The notes: a model not told the origin generated them from the sequence alone. A stretch of DNA of 64,000 nucleotides from Myxococcus xanthus (GCF_006402735.1 NZ_CP017174.1:8226001-8290000); one strand, 5' to 3'; shown: positions 1-9,047, counted from the stretch's first letter. A program made the numbers and translations.

Positions 1-3000
1 GCGGTGGGGCGCACAGCGGAGACGGAACCTGTCCTGCGCGCGGTGCTGGCCGGTGCCATCCCCGGCGAAGACGGCCGGGCCCGCCGAGACCTGGGCCGGG
101 AGACGCCGGACCGCTCCTCGTCCTCGGAGCCATTCACGTCATTGAAGAGGCCCGCGTCCAGCACCACGCGCGGATGCGTGTCGTCATGACGGGTGACGCG
201 AGGGTCCGTGTCGGCGTGATGCGCGACGCGGGGCTGGGTGTCGTCGTGGCGCTCGGTTCGCGACGGGCGGTGGATGCGCGGATGCGTGTCGACGTCGGCG
301 ATGCTCGCCGCGGATTCCTCGTGCCCCACATCCTCGGTGGAGAGCACGGGCAGCTCCGACGAAGCGCCTTCATGTGACTGCGCGTCAGTCGAAGAAAGGC
401 CGGCCTCGGCTTCGTCCTCGGGGGAGAGGGCCCGCCCGCCGTGAGCGGGGGTGGTGTCCACGGCGGGCTCATCCACCACGGGCGCGGAGCGGGAAGCCGT
501 CGCTCCCGATGCAGGCGCGGCGGGAATGGCTCGCGAGGGCGTTGCCCCCCTCGGAGGTTGAGGTGCCCCCAGCGAAGACATGCCCCGCGAGGGCGTCATG
601 CCAGCCTGGGCGGGAGACACCGCAGCCATCACCGCCGAAGCCGTCCGAGCAGGTGCGGAACCCGATGATGTCGAGGCGGGTACGCTCGCCGAGGACAGGG
701 GCCGCGCTGGCGTTCCGGTCTGAGAACCCACAGCGGGCATGCCCGCCGACGACATCGAGCGCGGCGGCGCAACGTGCTCCGCCCCCACGGCCGGCATCCC
801 CGCCGAGGACATCGTGCGCGGTGGCGTCCCGTCCTCCGAGGACATGTCCACGGAAGACGCCGAGTCTGAAGCGTCCTCGTCCTGCGCATCCAACGCAGCC
901 ACTTCCACGGAGGAAATGGCGCGAGACGAAGTCCCCGCCTGCGCGCCCACAGCGGGCATGCCCGCCGACGACAGGGAGCGTGAAGCCGCGGCCTCATCCG
1001 GCGAGCCCACCGCGGACGTCGCGCGAGCCGGCGTCGAGCCCGGCGGAGGCGGCTGGACGGCCGCCATCACCACCGAAGCCGTTCGAGGCATCGGGCCAGA
1101 AGGATGCGGCTCGCTGAATGCCGCCTCGTCCTCCCGCGACGACAGCTCCTCGACCGGCGCCGCACTCCCAAACGCGCCCTCCCGCGCCGAGGCGGAGTCC
1201 TCGTCGTCGGACAGCGAGGGTTCATCGTCCTCGTATCCGGCAGCCCCCTCCGAGACCTCAACGGCAGGCATTGACTCCAGCGCCGACGTGCGAGGCAACG
1301 GCGCGGGAGCAGGCACGTTGACCGCGGGCATCACCACCACGCCGGTGCGAGGCAGCACCGCTGCGGACGCGTGAGGCTCGGCCCCTGGCGGCGGAGGTCG
1401 CGAGTTCACCGTGCCCTGCGACCCACGCGGCGGCACCGCGGGCGTGGGCGCGCCCACCAAGGCAATCACGCTCGGGCTCGCCTCGGACGCCCTGCCCCGG
1501 AGCGACTCGGCCTTCGCATCCGTCGACTCCACCTGGACGGACGCGTCCTCGGGAGAAGACGGCCCGCCCAGGCTCGGCATCGCCAGCTCGGTCGGCCGCA
1601 TGTGCGACGGAAGCAGCGCACGCGCGGCGGCCACACCCGGCGGCACCGCCTCGGGCGGCATCGACGTCATCTGGACCTCGCGCGTCATCGCGGGCGCGCG
1701 AGGAATCGGAGCAGACGAAGGACTCACCCCGCCGCCGCGAACGAAGGCCTCGGGCCCCACCTCCACCGAGGGCGCCGTGTCCTGGCGCACGCCCCGCGCC
1801 CGAGCCTCTTCCTCCAGCGCCTCGATGGGGAACGCGGGCCGGGTGGACTCGTCCATCGGAACACCCGGGCGCGTCTCACCGTCCGTCACCGGACCACCGC
1901 CCTCGCGGCTGCGGGGCGTGGGGAAGAACGACAGCGGCTCCACCGGGCCATCCAGGCGGATGGTCTTCGCCGGCAGCATCGCGTGCGTCATCTTCGGCGC
2001 CAGCGGATCATCCGGCATCGAGGCCAGCGCACGGACCTCTTCCGTGGACAGGCGCGGCACGTCCTTGAGGCTCGCCAGGAGACGCCGCTCGGACTGGAAG
2101 TCCGCCGAGAACAGCTCGCGCATGAAGCGGCTGACGCTCTCCGGGCCCGCGCTCGAATCAATCTCCATCAGGCAGGCCTGGAGCCGCCCGCGGAACTCCT
2201 CCGCCGTCTGGAAGCGCTGCGACGGCTCCACCGCCAGCGCCTTGGCCACCAGCGCCGTCACCGCGGGCGGAGTGAGCGGCTCCACCTGGTCCAGCGGCGC
2301 GATTCGCGGGTTCGCCACCAGGGACATGAGCTCACCCGGGTGGATGCCGTCGAACGGGTTCTTCCCGCAGATGAGCTCGTAGAGGCAAAGCCCCACCGCG
2401 TACAGGTCGCTGCGGCGGTCCACCGGCTGGTGCCGCGCCTGCTCCGGCGACATGTAGAGGAACTTGCCCAGGATGATGCTGGGGTTCGTCTTCGCGGCCG
2501 ACAGCCGGCTCTTGGCGAGCCCGAAGTCGATGACCTTCACCTCCCCTTCGTAGGAGATGAGGATGTTCTGCGGCGAGATGTCCCGGTGGACGAGCTTCAG
2601 GTCCTCCCCGTCGTCGTCCTTCTTGCGGTGCGCATAGGCCAGCGCGTCCAGCACCCGGCCCATGGTGTAGAGAATGAATGTGACAGGCAGCGGCATCTGC
2701 CTGTCCCGCACGCGCGCGGCCACCTTGCGCAGGTCCTTGCCGTCCACGTGCTCGAGCGCCATGTAGGCCTCGTCCTCGTGGAGGCCCATGTCCAGCACCT
2801 GGGCAATGGAGCCGTGACTCAGGCGGACCAGGGTGCGGGCCTCGCCCACGAAGCGCTCGACGAAGTCCGTGTCCGCGGCCAGCTGCGGGAGGATTTTCTT
2901 GATGACGCAGAGCTTCTCGAACCCCTGCGCCCCCTCCAACCGCGCGAGGTAGATCTCGCCCATGCCCCCCGTCGCCAGATGGGACAGGAGCGTGTACCGG

Positions 3001-3056
3001 CCAAAGGGCTGGGGCCGGAAGGGTCTCAACCGGGCGGGTTGGGTTGACGAGTTCAT
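1..3056 (-). CDS. Ser/Thr protein kinase, Pkn2 type, C-terminus cut by window edge
   Basis: Cytoplasmic eukaryotic-like Ser/Thr kinase that phosphorylates protein substrates with ATP. The frame is open from the ATG at 3056 to the left edge (about 1018 residues seen). The kinase domain covers roughly residues 20-290: glycine loop GGMGEIYLA (30-38), catalytic Lys53 in VIKK, HRDISPQN with Asp159, DFG with Asp177, and MSPEQ as the APE equivalent. The HRDISPQN loop is the form usual in myxobacteria. Beyond the kinase domain lies a long Pro/Ser/Ala-rich, probably disordered tail with repeated peptides (see separate entries). No membrane segment is visible in the part seen. It starts 85 bp downstream of the FHA-cyclase-like gene on the same strand, so the two are probably co-transcribed; FHA domains bind phosphothreonine, which makes the FHA protein a plausible partner or substrate (inference). 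Confidence 0.93.
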   Translation of the reverse strand, partial: MNSSTQPARLRPFRPQPFGRYTLLSHLATGGMGEIYLARLEGAQGFEKLCVIKKILPQLAADTDFVERFVGEARTLVRLSHGSIAQVLDMGLHEDEAYMALEHVDGKDLRKVAARVRDRQMPLPVTFILYTMGRVLDALAYAHRKKDDDGEDLKLVHRDISPQNILISYEGEVKVIDFGLAKSRLSAAKTNPSIILGKFLYMSPEQARHQPVDRRSDLYAVGLCLYELICGKNPFDGIHPGELMSLVANPRIAPLDQVEPLTPPAVTALVAKALAVEPSQRFQTAEEFRGRLQACLMEIDSSAGPESVSRFMRELFSADFQSERRLLASLKDVPRLSTEEVRALASMPDDPLAPKMTHAMLPAKTIRLDGPVEPLSFFPTPRSREGGGPVTDGETRPGVPMDESTRPAFPIEALEEEARARGVRQDTAPSVEVGPEAFVRGGGVSPSSAPIPRAPAMTREVQMTSMPPEAVPPGVAAARALLPSHMRPTELAMPSLGGPSSPEDASVQVESTDAKAESLRGRASEASPSVIALVGAPTPAVPPRGSQGTVNSRPPPPGAEPHASAAVLPRTGVVVMPAVNVPAPAPLPRTSALESMPAVEVSEGAAGYEDDEPSLSDDEDSASAREGAFGSAAPVEELSSREDEAAFSEPHPSGPMPRTASVVMAAVQPPPPGSTPARATSAVGSPDEAAASRSLSSAGMPAVGAQAGTSSRAISSVEVAALDAQDEDASDSASSVDMSSEDGTPPRTMSSAGMPAVGAEHVAPPRSMSSAGMPAVGSQTGTPARPLSSASVPASTSSGSAPARTASAVMAAVSPAQAGMTPSRGMSSLGAPQPPRGATPSRAIPAAPASGATASRSAPVVDEPAVDTTPAHGGRALSPEDEAEAGLSSTDAQSHEGASSELPVLSTEDVGHEESAASIADVDTHPRIHRPSRTERHDDTQPRVAHHADTDPRVTRHDDTHPRVVLDAGLFNDVNGSEDEERSGVSRPRSRRARPSSPGMAPASTARRTGSVSAVRPT
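169..312 (-). repeat. Asp-Thr-x-Pro-Arg peptide repeats in kinase tail
   Basis: The encoded tail carries four spaced copies of a D-T-(H/Q/D)-P-R-(V/I) motif, separated by short Arg/His-rich stretches. They lie in the kinase reading frame, so this is a protein-level repeat. The Thr of each unit could be a self-phosphorylation site, which is a guess. Confidence 0.7.
565..1060 (-). repeat. Ser-Ser-Ala-Gly-Met-Pro-Ala type repeats in kinase tail
   Basis: Degenerate repeats of about 15-25 residues built on a core like S-S-A-G-M-P-A-V-G with upstream P-x-R-x-(M/I/L). Near-identical cores lie around 735-755, 785-805 and 950-975, with weaker copies at 565-720. They are in frame with the kinase and make a low-complexity linker. 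Confidence 0.65.
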
Positions 3057-3141
3057 GCGGTGCGGGGGTTCACCACGACGGGGTCCGTATTGAACCCTTT
3101 CCCGGTACGTCCCAGCAACCCGTCAACCGGACGCGGCCCCC

Positions 3142-4827
3142 TCAGCGGAAGCCGGGATTGGTCAACTGGCCTACATCCTCTTCCAGCACCTCGAAGGCCG
3201 CTACCTTGTCCTTCGGGGGGCGGATGAGGCGCTCGCCCAGCGGCTGGACGTCGAAGCGAGCCCCCACGGTGGCCAGGACCTTGCCGGTGATGAGCACCTG
3301 GCCCGGGCTGGCGGTGCCGGCAAGCCACCCCGCAATCCCGACGCCGTCCCCCACCACGGTGTAGTCCGGGCGCACCTCGGTGCCGATCATCCCCACCAGG
3401 GCCCGGGTGCTGTGCAGGGCGATTCGCAGCTCGCAGCGCTCGTCCAGGGGCCGGCGCGCCATGGACCGCTCCCACTCGGAGCGCAGCGCCAGGGCGGCCC
3501 GGACGGCCCGGATCGAATCCTCGCCCTTCACGTAGGGAACGCCGAAGAGGGCGCGCAGGGATTCGCCCCGGAAGCCCTCCACGGTGGCCTCGAAGCTGAA
3601 GACGATGCCGCTCATCCGCGCGTGGAAGTCGTTGAGCATCTGCGTGGCGCGCGCGGCGCCGATGCGCATGGACAACACGGAGAAGCCCACGAGCTCCGCG
3701 TGCAGGATGGTGAGGTTGCGCTCCTCCAGGCCGGGCAGCTTGCCGCCCTGCTTCTGGGCCTCGGCGGCGCGGCGCTCGGCCACGTCCGGCGGGTGGAAGC
3801 GCTCCAGGTTGCGCCGCAGCCTGTCCGCCGCGGGACTCCCCTCTCGCGGGGAGAACTTCTGCACGCCGGTGGCCACCAGGTGCGCCACCGCGGTGCAGGT
3901 ATCCAGCATCGACTCCACGCTGGCGTCACCCTTGGCCGACAGGTTGACGTAGAGCACCCCCGCGTAGGGCGGCTCGGTGCCGATGGGGATGCACAGCACC
4001 CGGTCCACGCCGTAAAGGATGACGCTCTCCCGGCCCGCGAAGCGGCGGTCATCGCGCACGTCGCCCACGGCGAGCGCGCGGCCCTGACGCAGGGCCTCCT
4101 CCACAATGGCATCCGAGACGGGTACCTCGCCCTTGGCCAGCCGGCCGCGGTGGCGCACGGCGGCGGGCACCATGGCGCCCGTGGCGTGCTTGAGCAGCAC
4201 CACCGCCGTGGTCGCGTCGGTGACCTCCAGCAGCCGGTCCATGGTGGAGTCCAGGAACGACGACAGCGTCGTGGCCGACGAGAGCGCCTCCGCGGTGCGG
4301 AACAACAGCACCAGCGTCTCCTGCCCCACGCGTGGGCTCGCGGCGGGCAGCGGCGCGGACGCGGAGAAGCTGTCGTCGAAGGAGACCGGGCCCACGTTGT
4401 CCAGGAGCCGCAGCACGTCCGCGTCGCGCACGTTCTTCGCCAACAGGACGGAGGGGCCCACGTCCTGGCCGTGGCCGAAGCGCACGACGCCACCCGCGCC
4501 CAGGTCCACCATCTCCGTGGCCGCGTTCTCCACGGTGTTGGGCTGGCGCACGGAGAGGACGTTCTCGCCCAGCGCCACCGAGTCTCCGGCGGCGAGCTGC
4601 CGAGAGCCCTGCAAGGGCGCGCCGTTGATGCGGCTGCCGTTGCGACTGCCCAGGTCTTCGATTCGCAGCACGTCACCGTCGACGTACAGCCTCGCATGCC
4701 GGCGTGAGACGAGATCGCCGCCCAGGACGATATCGTTCTCGTCCGCGCGGCCGAGGCTCGTCACGCCCTCAGGCAGATCGTACGACGTGTCGAAGTAGCC
4801 GGGCCCGTTGATGATGATCTGCCACAT
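3142..4827 (-). CDS. FHA-GAF-class III cyclase-like protein, probably catalytically dead
   Basis: 561 residues, ATG start at 4827. Residues 1-95 form an FHA domain with the phosphothreonine-binding residues in place (Arg27, Ser41-Arg-Arg-His44, Asn63). Residues about 165-325 read as a GAF sensor domain. Residues 370-555 are a class III adenylate/guanylate cyclase fold. The fold is clear (GDGVGIAGWL helix, PGQVLIT strand), but key positions are changed: the two metal-binding Asp are Glu378 and Glu422, and the Asn and Arg that stabilise the transition state (N-x3-R) are Gly497 and Trp501. From family knowledge these changes argue against cyclase activity; the domain may act as a nucleotide sensor or docking module. 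It is the first gene of a likely two-gene unit with the kinase 85 bp downstream. Confidence 0.88.
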   Translation of the reverse strand: MWQIIINGPGYFDTSYDLPEGVTSLGRADENDIVLGGDLVSRRHARLYVDGDVLRIEDLGSRNGSRINGAPLQGSRQLAAGDSVALGENVLSVRQPNTVENAATEMVDLGAGGVVRFGHGQDVGPSVLLAKNVRDADVLRLLDNVGPVSFDDSFSASAPLPAASPRVGQETLVLLFRTAEALSSATTLSSFLDSTMDRLLEVTDATTAVVLLKHATGAMVPAAVRHRGRLAKGEVPVSDAIVEEALRQGRALAVGDVRDDRRFAGRESVILYGVDRVLCIPIGTEPPYAGVLYVNLSAKGDASVESMLDTCTAVAHLVATGVQKFSPREGSPAADRLRRNLERFHPPDVAERRAAEAQKQGGKLPGLEERNLTILHAELVGFSVLSMRIGAARATQMLNDFHARMSGIVFSFEATVEGFRGESLRALFGVPYVKGEDSIRAVRAALALRSEWERSMARRPLDERCELRIALHSTRALVGMIGTEVRPDYTVVGDGVGIAGWLAGTASPGQVLITGKVLATVGARFDVQPLGERLIRPPKDKVAAFEVLEEDVGQLTNPGFR

Positions 4828-4969
4828 CGAATGCCCGACATTACACGACTCTCCCGCCTGTTGAGAGAAGGAGACACTGACTCAGTGCGGGTATTCGGTA
4901 ACCCGGCGTCAGGACGCGTCTCTTCGCACCGCGTCATTTCACCTGCGGTACGGATGCCCGAACAATTGA

Positions 4970-5473
4970 TCAGCGGGGCCGGTGGATGAACAGGGAAGCG
5001 CCCTGTCTCACCACGGGGAAGGCCGCGAGCGGTCGAGTCGCCGGGCCATTCAGCACCTGCCCCTCCTGGGTGAAGCGGGAGCCATGACAGGGGCATTCCA
5101 TGACGCCGTCGGCCGGCACCCAGTCCACGGCGCAATCACCGTGCGTGCAGATGCGCCAGAGCGCCGTGTAACAGCCAGGTGACGTGTGGACCACCACCAC
5201 GTCCAGCAGCGCCTGGGGGATGCGGACCTCCGCGGCGCCGCCGGGGACCTCCAGCGCGGGGTGCTCCACCAACGAGACTTCCACCCAGCCCTCGCCGGGC
5301 GGGCCCGACGGTACCCGCGGCGCACAAGACGGGCCCGGCCCTCCCGCATCGGGAGGGTCGAGCACCACGGCTTCCCGCCACCCGTCACCACACCCCGCCC
5401 CGAACGCCGCCAGGGCACAGGTGCCCTTGAGCAGCGTGCCGAGCGCGGCGCGGCGGTCCACCTCCCCTGTCAT
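4970..5473 (-). CDS. Rieske [2Fe-2S] domain protein
   Basis: 167 residues from the ATG at 5473; the frame stays open further upstream but has no protein-like sequence there. The N-terminus has a charged start (DRRAALG) then a hydrophobic stretch ending in AAFGAGC, so it is exported, perhaps as a lipoprotein (Cys28). The Rieske ligands are complete: Cys109-x-His111 and Cys127-x2-His130, with Cys114 and Cys129 placed for the stabilising disulfide of the bc1-type fold. It resembles small exported Rieske electron-transfer proteins, not an oxygenase. It is the last gene of a three-gene unit behind a cobalamin riboswitch, 32 bp after the surface lipoprotein. The redox partner and its link to cobalamin are unknown. 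Confidence 0.85.
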   Translation of the reverse strand: MTGEVDRRAALGTLLKGTCALAAFGAGCGDGWREAVVLDPPDAGGPGPSCAPRVPSGPPGEGWVEVSLVEHPALEVPGGAAEVRIPQALLDVVVVHTSPGCYTALWRICTHGDCAVDWVPADGVMECPCHGSRFTQEGQVLNGPATRPLAAFPVVRQGASLFIHRPR

Positions 5474-5505
5474 GGACAAGGGACATGGACGTGGCGGGAG
5501 CCCCT

Positions 5506-6270
5506 TCACGGCGTGCCGCTCCGAAGCGACACGCCGTTCACCACCGCGACGGCGTCCAGGTCGAAGCCTCCGGAGGTGCCGCCGTAGCGGTTGTTGCCCG
5601 CGTCGACGATGCGCACGTACTGCGCGCGGCTCAGGCCCACCGTCGCCAGGTCGAACCCGTCTCCGCCCGCAACCGCGGGGTCCGTGGCGCTGACGCCGTT
5701 GGCCGGATTGGCCTGGACGGTGGCGACGCCCGCGCATCCCGGGTAGCCGCCCGCGGCGTCCGTGGTGGCACACGGGAATTCGTGCCAGGTGACGCCGTCG
5801 TCGCTGACGGAGACGATGCCCCGCTCGGAGTACGTGGCTGCTCCGCCCGCGACGCGGAAGGTGTTCTCGAACACGAGCAGGTCCACGCCCGGCCCATCCA
5901 TCACGGCGATGTCGGTGAAGCGCAGAACGATTGTGCCGCCCCGGCCCAGCGAGAGCACGTCCAGCGAGCCGTTGTCCGGCCCCAGCCCCGACGGAGGCCC
6001 GAGCACGACGTCCGGGAAGCGGTCCTGCCCGAAGCCCGCGAAGTCGCCGGGCTCGAAGAGGACGACTTCGTCCGCGTACGGGTCCTCGGGCGGAAGTCCG
6101 GCATCGGGCTCCAGCGGTGTGGAGCCATCCGGCTGTCCCGCGTCGTCCCGCACCGGGTCCGTTCCCGCGTCTTCGCCGACGCCGGAGGAATCGTCACCGC
6201 ACGCGGTGGCGCCCAGGAGCACGGCGAGCGCCGTGCCCCAGGCGAAGCGGTGGAGGCCGCGATGGCTCAC
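5506..6270 (-). CDS. Exported lipoprotein, cell-surface family seen at B12 loci
   Basis: 254 residues from a GTG at 6270 that overlaps the upstream stop as GTGA, which decides the start; the frame is open to 6369 but that part lies inside the neighbour. A lipobox-like ATACG follows a hydrophobic segment (about residues 10-24). Next comes an Asp/Pro-rich linker (EDAGTDP, PDAG) and a beta-rich domain with conserved-looking blocks FPDVVLGPP, DVLSLGRGG and VFENTF, then a Ser-Asp-Asp-Gly-Val-Thr-Trp block. I recognise this as a surface-protein family of unknown function; its repeated association with cobalamin transport loci is from memory. Translationally coupled to the preceding lipoprotein and so under the riboswitch at 7740-7925. 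Confidence 0.78.
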   Translation of the reverse strand: MSHRGLHRFAWGTALAVLLGATACGDDSSGVGEDAGTDPVRDDAGQPDGSTPLEPDAGLPPEDPYADEVVLFEPGDFAGFGQDRFPDVVLGPPSGLGPDNGSLDVLSLGRGGTIVLRFTDIAVMDGPGVDLLVFENTFRVAGGAATYSERGIVSVSDDGVTWHEFPCATTDAAGGYPGCAGVATVQANPANGVSATDPAVAGGDGFDLATVGLSRAQYVRIVDAGNNRYGGTSGGFDLDAVAVVNGVSLRSGTP

Positions 6271-7586
6271 GGCACGGCCCGAATGCGGACCAGCCGCTCG
6301 CCGTTCACGTCCTCGATGCCCACCAGCAGGTCCGAGCCCAGGTGGGTCAGCTGCGTCACGGAGGTGCACTGGTCCACGAACGACAGCACCGGCGTGCGCT
6401 CGCCAATGACGACCTGACCCGGGGTCGCGTCCGCGGACAGGCTATAGCGGGACACGTCCGTGGTGACGAACTGCCAGGTGGCATCGTAGGCCCCCCGCTT
6501 GACGACGACGCCGTCACCGAAGGCGGAGGCCGCGTTGAAGTCGCTGCCCACGTCAATCTGCGGCTGCGCATCCAAGGCGAACGGCGTGTTGGAGGAGAGC
6601 GCCGCGCTCACGACAGAGGGCGCCACCGCGTAGGCCACGTTGGTGTAATCCGGCGGAACGGCGAAACCGAACACGGAGACGCCGTTGTTCGCCACGGCAC
6701 TGAAGCCATTTCCGCCAGCGGTCTGCGGGAAGTCGGCCACCTTCACGGAGGCCATGGGGTCCGAGGAGGTCACCAGCGCATAGATTCCGAAGCCGTTGAT
6801 GGCGGACAGCCCCGTGCTGTTGATGAGGAAGGCGGACGTCGTGCCCGACGTGAACGCGGCGGCGCTCATGTTGCCCGGCGAGTTGACGTAGCTCGAGTTG
6901 CCAGGGGTGACGACGTCATAGAGCGAGACCGTGCCCGCGCCACCCGACTTCGTGTAGCCGGCCAGCAGCCGCTCGGCGCCATGCACGAGGAAGCGGTTGG
7001 GGAAGATGCCCGACGTGGCCCCGCGGTCCTCGGGCGCCAGGACGTTGAACAGCGGCGACGAGGAAGGCGTCAGGTCCGGCCAGATTCCCAGCGAATAGAC
7101 GTCCGCGCTCGTATCCCCTTGCACGGCATAGACCGCGTACGTGGGGCCCGGCGTGACGGCCACCGCCAGCACGTCGTCCGGCATGGGCGCGGAGCCCGCG
7201 GTCTCGAAGCCCGCCTGGAGCTGAAGCGTGCCGAGCACCGGGTCGTACGGCGCCGTCTCGCACGTGTACTCCGTGCCAGCGTCCGTCTCCGTACCCGCGT
7301 CCGGCTCCGTGCCCGCGTCCGGCTCCGGATTGGTGCCAGCATCGGACTCCGGGTCGGTGCCCGCGTCTTCCCCGGGGACCTGCTGGATGGGCCGCGTCTC
7401 ACACTTCTCCGAGGCGCACGTCCACTCCTGGCCCGCGGGAGCGGGGCCGTTCTCGCTGCGGCAGTCGTAGACATCCACGCATTCGGAGCCACAGCCCGTG
7501 GTGGCAACCGCCAGCACCAGACTGGCCGTGGCGAACATCAGGGACTTCGTGCGGGCTCCTGCGCGCTTCACATCGGCGTACTTCAT
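6267..7586 (-). CDS. Lipoprotein with Asp-Ala-Gly-Thr linker, riboswitch-controlled
   Basis: 439 residues from the ATG at 7586, preceded by GAGGA at proper spacing; upstream in-frame codons fall inside the 5' leader. Signal peptide with lipobox ATTGCG near residues 26-31. A Cys-containing stretch (residues about 30-65) is followed by a linker of repeated D-A-G-T units, usual for myxobacterial outer-membrane lipoproteins. The rest (about residues 100-439) is beta-strand rich without a motif I can name, and may be a propeller. It is the first gene after a cobalamin riboswitch, and its stop overlaps the start of the next lipoprotein. A role in binding or handling corrinoids at the cell surface is inferred only from its position. 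Confidence 0.8.
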   Translation of the reverse strand: MKYADVKRAGARTKSLMFATASLVLAVATTGCGSECVDVYDCRSENGPAPAGQEWTCASEKCETRPIQQVPGEDAGTDPESDAGTNPEPDAGTEPDAGTETDAGTEYTCETAPYDPVLGTLQLQAGFETAGSAPMPDDVLAVAVTPGPTYAVYAVQGDTSADVYSLGIWPDLTPSSSPLFNVLAPEDRGATSGIFPNRFLVHGAERLLAGYTKSGGAGTVSLYDVVTPGNSSYVNSPGNMSAAAFTSGTTSAFLINSTGLSAINGFGIYALVTSSDPMASVKVADFPQTAGGNGFSAVANNGVSVFGFAVPPDYTNVAYAVAPSVVSAALSSNTPFALDAQPQIDVGSDFNAASAFGDGVVVKRGAYDATWQFVTTDVSRYSLSADATPGQVVIGERTPVLSFVDQCTSVTQLTHLGSDLLVGIEDVNGERLVRIRAVP

Positions 7587-7739
7587 CGGTGTCCTCGCTC
7601 CCTCTTCCGCCCCCACGGGCGAATGGGCTTCCAGGAGGACACGGCCGAAGGCAAAGCCCCGGCGGACCTTTCGCGCCGGACAGCACCGCCCCCGCCGCCT
7701 CCCCTCGGAGGCCTCGGTGATGTCCGTGCCAGGGGCACG

Positions 7740-7925
7740 GGTCTTCGGCAGGTTTTCGGACTCGCAGGCGCGGGTGCACGGAGCACCCACCTACTTGCCG
7801 TCGCTTCCCAGCCCGCTTCGGGCCAGTGCTTCACGTGACGGCGTTCGTTCCTGCTCACCGCTGCGGGGCAGTCCCGGATTCACACCGGGTTCCCTTGAGT
7901 CACCGTGGTTCCACGGCGACACCGA
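7740..7925 (-). promoter_or_regulatory. Cobalamin riboswitch 1
   Basis: Read on the minus strand, the leader shows the conserved order of the cobalamin aptamer: GGGAACCCGGTG, then GAATCCGGG, then CTGCCCCGCAGC, a GCACTGG B12-box-like segment, GGGAAG, and the closing GAGTCCGAAAACCTGCC. It ends about 155 nt before the lipoprotein ATG at 7586. By family knowledge it turns expression down when adenosylcobalamin binds. It begins only about 37 nt after the permease stop, so transcripts from the upstream B12 operon could also run through it. Confidence 0.93.
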
Positions 7926-7961
7926 GGACGCGGGCGGGGATATGGCGGGTGCAAGCCATTG

Positions 7962-9047
7962 TCAATGACTGGTCCCCAGACGCACCCGCCGCCGGAGCAG
8001 CGCGAGGAACAGCGGGCCGCCCAGCAGCGCGGTGACGACGCCCACGGGAGGCTCGGCCCCGAACAAGGGGAAGGCCAGCCGCGCCAGCAAATCCGACAGG
8101 ACGAGGAAGGCCGCGCCTCCCAGCGCCGACAGTGGCACCAGCAGCCGCTGGTCCGGCCCGAAGGCCAGCCGCAGCAGGTGCGGCACGATGAGGCCCACGA
8201 AGCCAATCAACCCCGTGAGCGCCACCGCGCCCGCGACGCTCGCGCTGGCGGCCAGCAGCAACCAGCGGCGCGTCGCCGCCACCGGAACCCCCAGGGACGC
8301 CGCGTCATCGTCACCCAGCGACAACAGGTTCAACCGTGCGGAGAGCACCCACATGACGCCAATCGCGCCGGCCTGAAGCAGCGCGGAGAGCGCCAGCGTG
8401 CCGCCGCGCTCGTACCCCAGCGCTCCGGCGAGCCAGTAGAGGATTTCCCCCAGCCGGTCGGGGGCGGACAGTGTCTTCACCAGTGTGATGGCCGCGGAGG
8501 CGAACGCGTTGAACACCACGCCGGTGAGCAGCGCGGCGTAGGGCGCGCGCGACGCGGAGCCCCGGCTGGCGGAGAGGACGAAGAGGATGGCGGCCCCCGC
8601 GCCCAGGAAGGAGAAGAGCGCGGGCGCGGACAGACGCGCCATGGCGCCGCCCAGGCCCGGTGCCACTTCCCCCACGGTGCCGAGCCCCACCGCGAGCGCC
8701 AGCGTCGCCCCCATCGCCGCCCCGCCGGACACGCCGAGCACGAACGGGTCCGCCAGCGGATTGCGCAAGAGCCCCTGGAGCGTGGCGCCCGAGGCCGCCA
8801 GCCCCGCGCCCACGATGGCCCCCAGCAGCGCGCGCGGCAGCCGCAGCGACCAGAAGATGACGGCGTCCGTGGACGTGGGCTCCGTCAGTGCGGCGGTGAG
8901 GGAGATGGACTGCTCACCGAAGCGCACCGCCACCGCCAGGCACCCCACCGCCAACACGAGGAAGCCTCCGAACAACATCACCGCGCGCGAGGCACGAAAC
9001 CCTCCCGCTCCGCCATGTGCACGCTGGGATGTCGCCGGCTCGCTCAC
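7962..9047 (-). CDS. btuC: Vitamin B12 ABC transporter permease (FecCD family)
   Basis: 361 residues. GTG start at 9047 overlapping the stop of the binding-protein gene (GTGA). Inner-membrane permease with about ten hydrophobic segments and the FecCD signatures: FWSLRLPRALLGAIVGAGLA, LQGLLRNPLADPFVLGVSGGA (Gly-rich region) and, near the C-terminus, IGFVGLIVPHLLR (contact loop for the ATPase). It would move cobalamin from its periplasmic binding protein into the cytoplasm using a BtuD ATPase. No ATPase gene follows: the next element is riboswitch 1, so the ATPase must be encoded elsewhere. Assignment to B12 and not to siderophore rests on the riboswitch upstream of the operon. Confidence 0.9.
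   Translation of the reverse strand: MSEPATSQRAHGGAGGFRASRAVMLFGGFLVLAVGCLAVAVRFGEQSISLTAALTEPTSTDAVIFWSLRLPRALLGAIVGAGLAASGATLQGLLRNPLADPFVLGVSGGAAMGATLALAVGLGTVGEVAPGLGGAMARLSAPALFSFLGAGAAILFVLSASRGSASRAPYAALLTGVVFNAFASAAITLVKTLSAPDRLGEILYWLAGALGYERGGTLALSALLQAGAIGVMWVLSARLNLLSLGDDDAASLGVPVAATRRWLLLAASASVAGAVALTGLIGFVGLIVPHLLRLAFGPDQRLLVPLSALGGAAFLVLSDLLARLAFPLFGAEPPVGVVTALLGGPLFLALLRRRVRLGTSH

Noticed and set aside
1371..3047. Plus-strand open frame of 558 codons
   Set aside because: Antisense to the kinase gene, whose motifs are unmistakable on the minus strand.
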